Shown: one piece after another, positions 1 through 8,351 of the stretch
Layout: every line of letters begins with the position of its first letter
Numbering within the stretch: position 1 is the first letter of the stretch
Assembly: GCF_026241155.1 (NCBI RefSeq)
Contig: NZ_JAPFGP010000019.1
Coordinates: 1 to 64,000 of the forward strand
Direction: 5' to 3'
Length of the DNA: 64,000 nucleotides
Source: Paucibacter sp. PLA-PC-4
Lineage (GTDB): Bacteria; Pseudomonadota; Gammaproteobacteria; Burkholderiales; Burkholderiaceae_C
Program-made: the position numbers and the translations under genes
The notes under the pieces: model-generated
What the model saw: only the letters and a program-made list of their open reading frames with translations
Told to the model about the DNA's origin: nothing
The model's database searches: none

Positions 1-78
1 CTGGTCGCACGTCACGGCCGTCACGCTCAACCCGGAGCGCGAATCGGTCGTCACTGCGGCCTCGCGTTCCCGAAATAC

Positions 79-714
79 TCAGCCATTGGCTGCATGAATG
101 AGGCGACAGGTAGCTTGACGCGCGCCGATGTGGTCGCAGTATTTGGAGACCATCACATGGGCGATCAGCCCGGGCCCGGCGATGCCACGCGCAATAGGAC
201 GACTCGGCGCTGCGGCCTGGAAGATCGACTGGCAGCTCACGCACGCCAGCTTGGGTCGCACGTGGCGGATCACCTTGAAGTGCGATGGCACGTACTCGAG
301 TTGCTCGGAGACGTCCTGCCCGATCTGGCGCAGACGGCCGCCGCAGGCTGAGCAGCCGCAGCGCTGGCCTGCGGTGTCATGGTGTGCGGCAGTGGTGTCG
401 GGCCGGTGGACTTGCGCTTCGCGCGGCAGGTGGGCCGGCAGACTGCGGTCGATCTCGGGCGCGTTCGCCGCATTGGTCTTGGCGGGTGCAACGGCTGCAA
501 GCGGTGCTGGCGTCGCGCCGATGTCAATCAGGTTGATCTGGGCGTCGAGTTGCTCGCTGGAGGTGCCGAACTCGGAGCGCAGGCGGCGCAGCAGTTGCAG
601 CTTGAGCTTGTCGACCATCAGCTTGAGCAGCGCTACCTCGGAGTCGCGAGCCTCAATGACCCGCAGCAGCGAGTCGATCGTGGGGGTCGGATGGGTGGGC
701 GTCGACACAGGCAT
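79..714 (-). pseudogene. tnpC: IS66-family transposase TnpC, N-terminal fragment
   Basis: The fragment keeps the IS66 TnpC N-terminus: a leucine-rich helical stretch (about residues 15-50), then a zinc-finger-like segment with CSACGGRLRQIGQDVSEQLE and ACVSC, and the conserved HVMVSKYCDH block ending near residue 195. After that it leaves the family pattern and stops after 211 residues. A full TnpC is roughly 500 residues, so the DDE catalytic region is missing. The break lies at about base 130; the sequence from 1 to about 130 is not IS66 and I recognise no gene in it. The fragment follows tnpB on the same strand in normal IS66 order. It cannot be an active transposase. Confidence 0.85.
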
Positions 715-779
715 CGAGTCTGCGATAGGGGCTCTCCCTTGACCATTGGTACTGCCCCGCAGAGCTTGCCACCGACTCG

Positions 780-1127
780 CTATGCAGCCAGTTCCGGATG
801 GTGCGTTCTCACCGGCATGCGCCAGTCGATGCCCTCCAGCAGCATGGACAACTGTGCGGGTGTCAGCGACACGCTGCCCGACGTGGCTTGCGGCCAGACG
901 AAGCGCCCGCGCTCCAGCCGCTTGGCCAGCAGCATCAGGCCCTGGCCGTCAAACCACAGCACCTTGATGATGTCGCCGCGCCGGCCTCGGAAGACGAAGA
1001 CGTGGCCCTTGAACGGGTTCTCCGCCAGTGCAGTCTGCACCAGCGCTGCCAGGCCATCGAATCCCTTGCGCAGGTCGGTGTGGCCGGCCACGATCCACAC
1101 GCGGGTGCCTGAAGGAAGGCCAATCAT
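780..1127 (-). CDS. tnpB: IS66 family accessory protein TnpB (Orf2)
   Basis: 115-residue protein with the IS66 Orf2/TnpB signature: VWIVAGHTDLRKGFDGL near the start, then GHVFVFRGRRGDIIKVLWFD and GLMLLAKRLERGRFVWP. The family is required for IS66 transposition but its biochemical role is not settled. The ATG overlaps the tnpA stop codon (ATGA), the usual coupling in this family, and this decides the start. A longer in-frame reading that joins it to the tnpA N-terminus exists only because tnpA is frameshifted. The gene looks intact although its neighbours are not. Confidence 0.9.
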   Translation of the reverse strand: MIGLPSGTRVWIVAGHTDLRKGFDGLAALVQTALAENPFKGHVFVFRGRRGDIIKVLWFDGQGLMLLAKRLERGRFVWPQATSGSVSLTPAQLSMLLEGIDWRMPVRTHHPELAA

Positions 1128-1529
1128 TGGACGCTGGCCAACCCGCGCAGCACGATGCGGATGCTGGCCTCGTCCACCGGGCCACGCAGGCGAACACGGG
1201 CGCCGTTGATGTCGATCTCGATGGTGCCCGCCGGTGCGGTGCGTGGTGGCGGGCCCGAGGGCGTCGGCACGCATGCCGCAACTGGATCCTCTGCAGCCAC
1301 CACAGTGACAGGCAGCAGAACCGGGGGGGCCGTTTTGGCAAGTGTTCGGTGGCTGAGCTTGCAGGTGCAGTCGCCGCCAGTTGAATAGCAAGTTGGCATT
1401 GACGCCGGCTTGCTGCGCAATGGCTGCCACCGATGCACCGGGCTCCAGGGTGCGTTGCACCAGCGATTGCTTGAACTCTTCGGCATGCCGGCGCCGAATG
1501 TCTTGGGGCTTGCTGACTCGCTTGTTCAT
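1124..1529 (-). pseudogene. tnpA: IS66 family TnpA (Orf1), frameshifted
   Basis: The N-terminal helix-turn-helix half (MNKRVSKPQDIRRRHAEEFK to LLFNWRRLH) is read from an ATG at 1527-1529. The C-terminal half typical of IS66 Orf1 (APAGTIEIDINGARVRLRG to IVLRGLASVQ) is in a different frame and ends at 1124, overlapping tnpB. The shift lies between about 1323 and 1390, a span that contains a run of seven G (1323-1329). Programmed frameshifting is not usual for IS66 tnpA, so I read this as an inactivating indel; a sequencing error in the homopolymer is the alternative. Confidence 0.75.
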
Positions 1530-1613
1530 GTGTGCATCTATCGGGTTACGCGCACACATCCAAGCGTGGGTGCCGTTACCTGATCGTGCTCATGGGCTGA
1601 CTCCGGCGCAATG

Positions 1614-1634
1614 GGGCCTTGGGGCCACGCTTAC
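1614..1634 (-). repeat. IS66 terminal inverted repeat (tnpA side)
   Basis: Minus-strand reading from 1634 gives GTAAGCGTGGCCCCAAGG, matching the terminal GTAAGCG consensus of IS66-family elements. It lies about 85 bases upstream of the tnpA start. No partner copy is present because the other end of the element is missing. Confidence 0.65.
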
Positions 1635-2116
1635 GGTTCAATGATGAACTACGGCTTTGGGCACACTGCCGCCGGAGCGGCTGCCCCGCGAGCGGCTTAG
1701 TCCACAGGCTGTCTGCAGCCATTGAGTTTTGGCGGGCCATCAGCTGCAGCCGCCAGTACCGGTCATTGGCCCGATCGATGGCTGAATGACCGCTGCACCT
1801 CCCGGACCTGCACTTCAGCAGAAACTGAGCTTCGGACGGCCGAGACCCAGCGCGGCGCGCAGGTCAGCGACAGCTCTCGCGATCAACGAACTGGCGGTAC
1901 CGACCCTAATGCGACGGCGGCTGCTCTGATCTCATCGCCCCGAAGCTGCCGGCCAAATTGAAGACAAGGCCCGCGGCTTGACGATCGAGCTTCGGCAATC
2001 CAGTAGTGCTGGCTTGGGGCCTTTTGTTCTTTTAAGCGACATCCTCATCGGGTAGAAAAGGATTTCGCAAGGGACATCTGCATGCCAGGTAAACATCGTG
2101 CTGAGGTGGATAGGGA
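1635..2116. other. Intergenic stretch with a small inverted repeat
   Basis: I see no convincing gene here. A perfect 8-bp inverted repeat, CGGTCATT (1760-1767) and AATGACCG (1785-1792), encloses a 17-base spacer. It resembles short dispersed palindromic intergenic elements of beta- and gammaproteobacteria, but its identity is not proven. The stretch separates the IS66 remnant from the end of the Detocs operon. I see no strong terminator for that operon. Confidence 0.4.
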
Positions 2117-3361
2117 CTACATTGAATCAACGACATCGCGCCCATACCGCATTAAGAACTCAGTTGCGACGCTTGCGCTTGTGTAGGCTGCATAAGCTTG
2201 ATACTTATCATCTTTGAGAAAGCTCCCAAAGTCGCAAACCGACTTGACGCTGAACGAAACCGGGCGGGGGCGGCAGGCCATTCTCGCTGCGCAGTACACC
2301 CCGTACGCCTCCATCTCGAGGCCGATTGTTTGCCGGTTTTGTTTGGACCGAATTTCCTGAAACACGCTTGCATCTGCGATAACCGCGGGGCCGGTTGCTG
2401 ACGGACCGATATGAAGCGTGGGAAACAAGCTGCGAGGCTTCTCACCCCTCCATTGTTCGTGGAGCTTCTGAAAGAACGCGCGGTCTTGTTTCAGTTGTTC
2501 GAACTTCGCCACCACTTCTCTGTCTACCGCGATGTAGTCGGGCGCGTGCGTAATTTCTCGATGCCCGTTACCGTCGTCACTGATTTTAGCGCACGTGTAG
2601 TCCCACGCTGGCGTCGCGAGGATGGGGTCACCATAGTCTACGTTTGGCTCATATCCAGCGCAGATGCCAATCATAACTAGCATCCTCGGGCGAAAGCGTT
2701 CAATCAACTTGTACGAGAGAAGTGCGCTTTCAGTGGATCCCATCCTCAAACAACTTGCGGCGACCACACTCAATGGGCCTTTAGGAGTTTGAAGAGATCC
2801 GATCGTAGCGAAGCTAGTCGGATCGATAGGGACGCTTTCCTCAAGGCGCAATGCCGTGTCTCTTAGAGCTTCAAACTCCGGTGTCCGAAGAGCCGTAATG
2901 ATGCATACATCGGTCTCGTAAGCTACTTGCTGAGTACGAGTTTCGTTGAGATACGCATGTGTGATAAGACGTTCTAATTGCTCTTCCCACGCGCCGCCAC
3001 CTTTCGCCGTCCTAAGTAGCTGCCAAGGGTTTGAAGCAAAGATCTTTTCAACTCGAGGGGATACTTCAGCCGCCGCGGTAATCCCCACAAGATAGGCTGG
3101 CAGCTTGATATCGTCGTCCTCTTGAATGTATTCAAGAAGTACAGCGCCACCCTCATCAATTTGCTCACTCCATGCGGTCTCAGGTAGGAGCATATCGACG
3201 ACAACGAGATCGAATCTGGTTTGCCTGAGCTGTGCAAGACCGTCCTGGACATTGGTGGAAGACCGAAAGTTCGCGTCCTTTACCGTGCTTGAGTTTAATA
3301 CCCGTTGAATAAGATCCGAGTATCGATTTGGCTTGTCATCCACGACTAGTATATTAATCAT
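2117..3361 (-). CDS. dtcC: Detocs effector DtcC: receiver domain fused to PNP-family nucleosidase
   Basis: 414 residues in two parts. Residues 1 to about 140 are a response-regulator receiver: acidic pair in VVDDKPN (D8, D9) and phospho-acceptor Asp56 in LVVVDMLLPE. Residues about 150-410 are a purine nucleoside phosphorylase/MTA-nucleosidase domain: TALRTPEFEAL, IGICAGY (231-237), IGLEMEAYGV (346-355, with the ribose-binding Glu pattern) and SVCDFG with Asp377. In the published Detocs system the DtcC nucleosidase removes adenine from ATP once its receiver is phosphorylated, arresting the infected cell. The start overlaps the end of dtcB by 8 bases. GC is clearly below the flanking genes, suggesting transfer. 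The assignment rests on domain order and operon context; the substrate is inferred. Confidence 0.85.
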   Translation of the reverse strand: MINILVVDDKPNRYSDLIQRVLNSSTVKDANFRSSTNVQDGLAQLRQTRFDLVVVDMLLPETAWSEQIDEGGAVLLEYIQEDDDIKLPAYLVGITAAAEVSPRVEKIFASNPWQLLRTAKGGGAWEEQLERLITHAYLNETRTQQVAYETDVCIITALRTPEFEALRDTALRLEESVPIDPTSFATIGSLQTPKGPLSVVAASCLRMGSTESALLSYKLIERFRPRMLVMIGICAGYEPNVDYGDPILATPAWDYTCAKISDDGNGHREITHAPDYIAVDREVVAKFEQLKQDRAFFQKLHEQWRGEKPRSLFPTLHIGPSATGPAVIADASVFQEIRSKQNRQTIGLEMEAYGVYCAARMACRPRPVSFSVKSVCDFGSFLKDDKYQAYAAYTSASVATEFLMRYGRDVVDSM

Positions 3362-3794
3362 TGCTCTTTATGAACCCCGTGATTGCTGTCATCCACGCTC
3401 CGGTGCTGTGATGGAAGTGCGTATATCCAGCATATAAGCCGGGAAACTCCTGGCGAAGTTGCATGTCCAGCTCTGCGAGCGAGGTCTCATCACCGTTAAG
3501 GTTTCTGAAACCACGCAGTTGAGTCACCAGCATCACCCGCGACGGAATTTCCATTTCCCACATGTATGTGAGAATTTGCCTCCCCCCCAGGTCCTGTTGG
3601 CGGCCACCAGAAACAGACGCGTCGAATGTCGGAAGCGACATGTCGAGGAGTATGCAATCGTAGACCCCGTCGTCTAAGTAGCGAATGGCTTCGTTAATTG
3701 ATGCCGCATGGTCAATTTGAAGCATCTCTGAGCTTAGAAGATCTAGGATCTGGTTCTGCTTGGGCTTGTCGTCCTCAATCAATAAAAGTTTCAT
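3354..3794 (-). CDS. dtcB: Detocs DtcB: stand-alone response-regulator receiver protein
   Basis: 146-residue receiver domain with no output domain. The acidic pocket is IEDD (7-9) and the phospho-acceptor is Asp51 in CILLDMSLP; VMLVTQLRG supplies the conserved strand after it. In Detocs, DtcB is thought to act as a phosphate sink that drains phosphoryl groups from the kinase and prevents accidental activation of the effector. The start lies 2 bases after the dtcA stop and the end overlaps dtcC, so the three genes are translationally linked. Role is from family knowledge; the domain is seen directly. Confidence 0.85.
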   Translation of the reverse strand: MKLLLIEDDKPKQNQILDLLSSEMLQIDHAASINEAIRYLDDGVYDCILLDMSLPTFDASVSGGRQQDLGGRQILTYMWEMEIPSRVMLVTQLRGFRNLNGDETSLAELDMQLRQEFPGLYAGYTHFHHSTGAWMTAITGFIKSND

Positions 3795-3796
3795 GC

Positions 3797-6700
3797 TTAG
3801 TCCCGTTCAAGTTTGAGCATGTATACCGGAACGGAGAATTTTGCCAAGAACTTGCGGTCGCTTTGAAGCCCGAAATCTACTGAGCGATCAGCGCTTCCTT
3901 CGTGGTTTAGCAGAAATGCCAATCGAACAAGTCCCGAGCCTTTCGTGCGTTTGGTCGCTTCCTCAAATTTACGTGCCTGTATTTCTGCTTTGGCTTTCGA
4001 GACCTTCTCTTCGATGATCGCGAGGTCGGTCAATGGAGATACATCGCTGATGACGGTTACAGAGATTGCATTTGGTTCGACCCATTCGATCGCGATGTCG
4101 ACCTGCGAGGCGGTCGAGCGCCCAATTTGGGAGTCCACAAATCCCGAGTGTTTGCTGATATTCCCAAAAATTAGATAGGCGGCATCATTGATAATCTCAA
4201 GCGCTTCGCGATGGACAACGATATTCGCTCTAGGGTCGATGCTCCACGCCACATCGGGATCGAAGCCCGGGCGAATTGTTCTTACCGAACCAATTCCGAT
4301 CTCCATCGCCGTGCGAAGGTCGTATGCGGACAACTGCTCAGGTTCACTAGGTACGTGAAACCAAGATGCTAGTTTTTCACCCGCTGCATTGATTGAGTCC
4401 TTTGCGGTATGGACGTGACTTCTAAACGCTGTTACCTGAGGGGCGGCCATTCCGGGTTGGATCGAAGCACTGAGTTCATCTAGTCGTCGACAGATCTCGC
4501 CGGAGAGCGTTGAGCGCATGTAGTCCTGAACCAAATCTAGGTTGCGGGACAAGGTTGGCCAGAACAAATCGTAGGCACAGTATCGGACTAGCTGCTCCAG
4601 CGAGTAGCCTTGAGATAGGCGGAACTTCGCGTTAATCACCCACCGGGACAAATGCTGGCGCCGTTCCTCTTCCGTGCCAAACATCCAAATCAGTCCGTGC
4701 TGCTTGGCATCTGTTCGGACATATAGGAGCTCGGTAACGGCCTTATCCAGCAGGTCATCGATTGATCGCGAAAACGAACGCAGTAGCGAGTCTGCTCGTG
4801 ACTGTGCGGAGGGGTCTTGTATTTCATCAATCCAGAACGAATTACTAGTGTAGTCACCGGTGCTTGCGCTCTTCTTTGTCACCAATCGAGCCGATTCCAA
4901 TGGGCTCCGAAAAACGCCTTCCAGCGACCCGTGACGCACACGCGATCCTAGAAAAGCATCCAGCCCATGTCGCGGGAGCGTCATGAATCCTGTACAGCAT
5001 TCCTCGATAAAGTCTGCCAACAGAGAGTCCGCCGTAATATCGTAGTTTGCTAGGTAGTCGCTGATCTCTCGAATGTTGCCCCGACTTTTGAGAATAACTT
5101 GCAACCCTCGTTCGACTTCGTTAACACTTTCGGCCAGCTTGTCGCCAGCGTACGCAAGATATCGAAGGAAGGTTTCGTTAAGGTTGGTGAAGCACCAACG
5201 CTCAAGCCCAAGTACGTCGACATATACCCGCGAAGATTCGACCTGCTTGACACCTTCCTCGATTGACAGCCTGCGATTCAGTTCAATGATCTCCTCTTCA
5301 TACAACGTGCTGTTATCCGTATCGAGGTGCGAAAGCATCACGCATATTCTTAGTCGCTCTCGGTCAAGATCTTGCGGACTACGGAAATCGACGCCCATTT
5401 CCATGACTTCTTGAGAGCAAACGTTCCGAAGAAAGAAAATTACGTGTGCGCTGTTCTGGTCTTCAGGCAGACCAGGCATCGCTGAAGGCAAAGTAACCCC
5501 GTGCGCCTTCAGGAATTGCTTCCATGAAACCTTGAGTGCCACATCCTTATCATTTGCTCGAGCAAAGTGACCGTAGAGGAAGAACGCAATTGGCAGGGAG
5601 GCCCGGCGCTGCATCGCCTTTAGGTCTTTAAACCCCCTGGTTTTGATAGCATTCATCAGTGGTAGGACGGTCGTCATCCATAATGCCTCGACTGCGATGT
5701 CTACAGACGCTTCAATAGAATTCTCAACGTCTCCGTCCTCGAAAAGTAGCCATGCATGAAGGACGCGTCCCCATAGCCGGAAAAGTTCACTTTTTGAATT
5801 TTCAAGACCATCTATTGCTAGCAATGCATCAGCATGTTTTCGCCGTCCACGAAGGCCAAGTGTGATCGCAAGCGTTGCATTCTCAGGGCTTAGGTATTGT
5901 GTGCGCGTTTCTTGCCCCTGCTCAAGTCGCAGATACTCAATTAAGGCAGGTGATTTTTCTCCTTGATTCTCGAGCAAGAGCAATTCTGGCCGTAGCATTG
6001 ACACCGGGACGCCGCCCCGCACCAAAGTTTCGGTATCAAACTTATAGACGCTACCAAGTTGACGATTCTTCAACCATCTTCTAAGGAACATTGAATACGG
6101 GAGAGAGCGGAAATTGAGGCAAACCTTTTCTAGCTCTGCGGCGGCGTCATCGCTTTCTTCGGAGTGAGTTAGGAGTTTTGAGTGGAGTTCAATTAGGCTC
6201 GCGGGAATGCTCCCGCGCGGCAACGTGCTGGGTGCGCCGAGAGCCTGTATATAGGAGAGAATTATGAGTGCCAAGCCGTCGACTGGCGAGTCATCCAGAT
6301 CGCGCTTAGCCAGTTCTGCGGCCTCAGGTAGTCGTCCTGCCAAGTAGTGTTCGAGATGCTGAGGGCTCGCGGTTGGAGCAGGTCTCGGGCTCAAGTCCAA
6401 GAGGATTCTCAGCATGGACATCTCCTTGCTGTTCAGCTCGAACAAGATTTCCACAGCCTCAAGGACAATGCCTCGCCTATCCGGTCGGTCGGCTAATGAA
6501 GAGATTATGGACAAAAATGTCTCATATAGATCGATAGGGGAACTGGCCGCTTCGAATGCGAGAATTTCCGCGAAAGCGGTTTCAGTTTGCGGCAACTCTC
6601 CAAGAAGTTTGTAGAAGATATATCGCTTGTGGCTTGGCTCTACGTCCCAATGCGTAGCCCGACTTCGAAGCCTAATTTCGTAGCCGGCTAGTGAAACGCT

Positions 6701-7336
6701 CGTCTCATTTCGCTCACTTACGTTGGCGGCGAAGAACGAAAGAAACGATTTCTTGTACTTGTTTCCTAGTGTTTGCACGAAGCCGCGCTGTTCATGGAAA
6801 CCATGGGCTTGGCCGAGTAGCGCAATACGATTCTCGACGGACCATAGACTAGCGCCCGCAATCTTGTCGATCTTGTTGAGGGTAAGGATGGCTTCAACAA
6901 ATCTGTTCGTAAGAAGTAGATTTAAATACTCCTCTTTCAGAATGCTATATTCCTGAATGGTTGTCCGGACCTGTGCTAGATTCAACGCGGCCCAGAGTAG
7001 TTCCCGTCCGAGCTTCGTGGTATCAAGTGGCGGCACAGCTCGGAGCGCACTCTTTCCTTGGCGGACGTTTACTGCGGGGTTTGCCGCGCCCAGCATTGGA
7101 CTTATTCGCGCAAGCATCTGAAGTCTGGGGAACTGGTGCGCCGGGGCCCGAGACTTAACGGCACTCATAGCTGAGTGAATTGGGCTCCAAAGATCACGAT
7201 GGCCAACGGCTCCGCGAATCTGCGCGAGAGGTGTTGTTGGCTTAGAAGCGCTCTTCGTTTTCGCCGGGGCGCTTTCTGGTTGGTTGCTCTTTTTACCGCC
7301 TGCCCGAGGTTGAGTGCGTCGAGTGGATTCAGTCAT
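3797..7336 (-). CDS. dtcA: Detocs DtcA: large sensor histidine-kinase-like protein
   Basis: 1179 residues. A basic, Ser/Pro/Lys-rich N-terminus (1-45) is followed by about 700 residues of helical repeats (TPR-like) that fit a sensor region. An H-box-like motif, SRVRHGSLEGVFRSPLE, places the probable phospho-acceptor at His802. The C-terminus is a diverged GHKL ATPase: N-box-like IINDAAYLIFGNISKHSG (about 1047-1064) and G2-like KGSGLVRLAFLL (about 1130). There is no signal peptide or clear membrane span, so it should be cytoplasmic. The layout matches DtcA of Detocs, which senses phage infection and phosphorylates DtcB and DtcC. Low GC relative to neighbours supports horizontal acquisition. 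Confidence 0.82.
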   Translation of the reverse strand: MTESTRRTQPRAGGKKSNQPESAPAKTKSASKPTTPLAQIRGAVGHRDLWSPIHSAMSAVKSRAPAHQFPRLQMLARISPMLGAANPAVNVRQGKSALRAVPPLDTTKLGRELLWAALNLAQVRTTIQEYSILKEEYLNLLLTNRFVEAILTLNKIDKIAGASLWSVENRIALLGQAHGFHEQRGFVQTLGNKYKKSFLSFFAANVSERNETSVSLAGYEIRLRSRATHWDVEPSHKRYIFYKLLGELPQTETAFAEILAFEAASSPIDLYETFLSIISSLADRPDRRGIVLEAVEILFELNSKEMSMLRILLDLSPRPAPTASPQHLEHYLAGRLPEAAELAKRDLDDSPVDGLALIILSYIQALGAPSTLPRGSIPASLIELHSKLLTHSEESDDAAAELEKVCLNFRSLPYSMFLRRWLKNRQLGSVYKFDTETLVRGGVPVSMLRPELLLLENQGEKSPALIEYLRLEQGQETRTQYLSPENATLAITLGLRGRRKHADALLAIDGLENSKSELFRLWGRVLHAWLLFEDGDVENSIEASVDIAVEALWMTTVLPLMNAIKTRGFKDLKAMQRRASLPIAFFLYGHFARANDKDVALKVSWKQFLKAHGVTLPSAMPGLPEDQNSAHVIFFLRNVCSQEVMEMGVDFRSPQDLDRERLRICVMLSHLDTDNSTLYEEEIIELNRRLSIEEGVKQVESSRVYVDVLGLERWCFTNLNETFLRYLAYAGDKLAESVNEVERGLQVILKSRGNIREISDYLANYDITADSLLADFIEECCTGFMTLPRHGLDAFLGSRVRHGSLEGVFRSPLESARLVTKKSASTGDYTSNSFWIDEIQDPSAQSRADSLLRSFSRSIDDLLDKAVTELLYVRTDAKQHGLIWMFGTEEERRQHLSRWVINAKFRLSQGYSLEQLVRYCAYDLFWPTLSRNLDLVQDYMRSTLSGEICRRLDELSASIQPGMAAPQVTAFRSHVHTAKDSINAAGEKLASWFHVPSEPEQLSAYDLRTAMEIGIGSVRTIRPGFDPDVAWSIDPRANIVVHREALEIINDAAYLIFGNISKHSGFVDSQIGRSTASQVDIAIEWVEPNAISVTVISDVSPLTDLAIIEEKVSKAKAEIQARKFEEATKRTKGSGLVRLAFLLNHEGSADRSVDFGLQSDRKFLAKFSVPVYMLKLERD

Positions 7337-8351
7337 ATGTTGTTCTGCTCGCTTTTGTTGCGATGCTTGTGCTCCTTGCTTTGAGTATCACCTACCGGGA
7401 CCCAAAGGAGAGAGCTTGAACTAGTCGTGCGTGATGGCGCACCACGGCTTTTAGGTGGGCCTGTTGTGCCCAACGCGACGTGGCGCAATGCGCGTTTGCG
7501 ATCGCGAACAGTTGAACTCAGGCCCGCTGTGGTCAAGCCAAGAGGTGGGAGGCAGTTAGAGGGAGCCTGGGCCAAGAGCGCCGGCGCTGATGCAACCCGT
7601 GACAAGCACCGAAGGCATTCGTTCGCGGATGCCAGCAAGCCCTAGTGGTCGGGGCGGTGCGTGGCGTCAGGGCTTGCTGCGTTGGCCAGCACTTGGCTGT
7701 TGGTACGGGTATTGACGCCGTGATAGGCAAGGACGGTTGGCGCTCGAATCCTGGTAGGGGGCATGTGCAGACACTACCGGTTGGCGTGGCGCAGTTCACG
7801 CGTGGCCGGCGGTCGCAGAGCCGACGTTCGCGGACGTCCGCGTATGGCCGGAAGCTCCTGCTTGTCGCGCAACCACATTGCCGCCATTGACGACGCCTGC
7901 CCCAGCCGGCTTGCAGGGCCAGGCGCTCCTTCAGTCTTCAGATCTCCGTCTGTTCGGCGATTTCGCGGGCGTCATCGATCTCGATCCCCAAGTACCGCAC
8001 CGTCGACTCCAGGCTGGTTGCAGCCGGTCGCGAGTGACCGCATTCAGGAGGGCTGGCTTCGGCGAGTCACGCCCCGATCAGTCGGGCGGACCCTGGGGCC
8101 CAGCCGATACCCGTTTGCTTCGCGGTCCGACCCGATCGTGACTCTACACAACATTGACTACATGCTGTGCAGTTAGGGATAGAGGCTTGCCGATCCGAGT
8201 TCTATCGTACGTTGGCGCTTCGATAGCGCGTTCCGCCAAGGCCCCATCGGACCCCGGCGCAGGAACCGCAGCGTGATGCACAGTGGGCTTGGCCGGCGCC
8301 TGCACTCGTGGTCGCATTCCCCGCGTTCCGCCGCCGAGCCAGGAGACACCC
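7337..8351. other. Intergenic kilobase between Detocs and the eCIS operon
   Basis: No open reading frame here looks like a real protein. The stretch must hold the divergent start regions of dtcA (minus) and the eCIS sheath gene (plus). The clear structure is an 11-bp perfect inverted repeat at 7633-7643 and 7669-7679. A purine-rich ribosome site AGGAG (8341-8345) precedes the sheath gene. GC rises back to the genome level within the stretch, so a boundary of the acquired defence operon probably lies here. Confidence 0.5.
7633..7679. repeat. 11-bp inverted repeat, possible hairpin
   Basis: CAGCAAGCCCT at 7633-7643 pairs perfectly with AGGGCTTGCTG at 7669-7679 across a 25-base spacer. It has no T-run, so it is not a classical terminator, and it does not fit the integron attC core consensus. 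It sits near the boundary between low- and high-GC DNA. Confidence 0.4.

Larger units (their letters stand above)
126..1634 (-). mobile_element. Partial IS66-family insertion sequence
   Basis: The genes are in IS66 order (tnpA, tnpB, tnpC) on the minus strand. The end upstream of tnpA is preserved: read on the minus strand from 1634 it starts GTAAGCGTGGCCCCAAGG, the usual IS66 terminal motif (GTAAGCG). The opposite end is lost because tnpC is cut near base 130. The element is therefore immobile and marks past rearrangement next to the low-GC defence operon. Confidence 0.75.

Noticed and set aside
780-1559. A single 259-residue protein joining TnpA and TnpB
   Set aside because: The N-terminal half is TnpA in one frame and the C-terminal half is TnpB; TnpA's true C-terminus lies in another frame. 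The fusion is an effect of the frameshift.
7633-7679. Integron attC site
   Set aside because: The flanks do not show the RYYYAAC/GTTRRRY core pair and no integrase gene is present.
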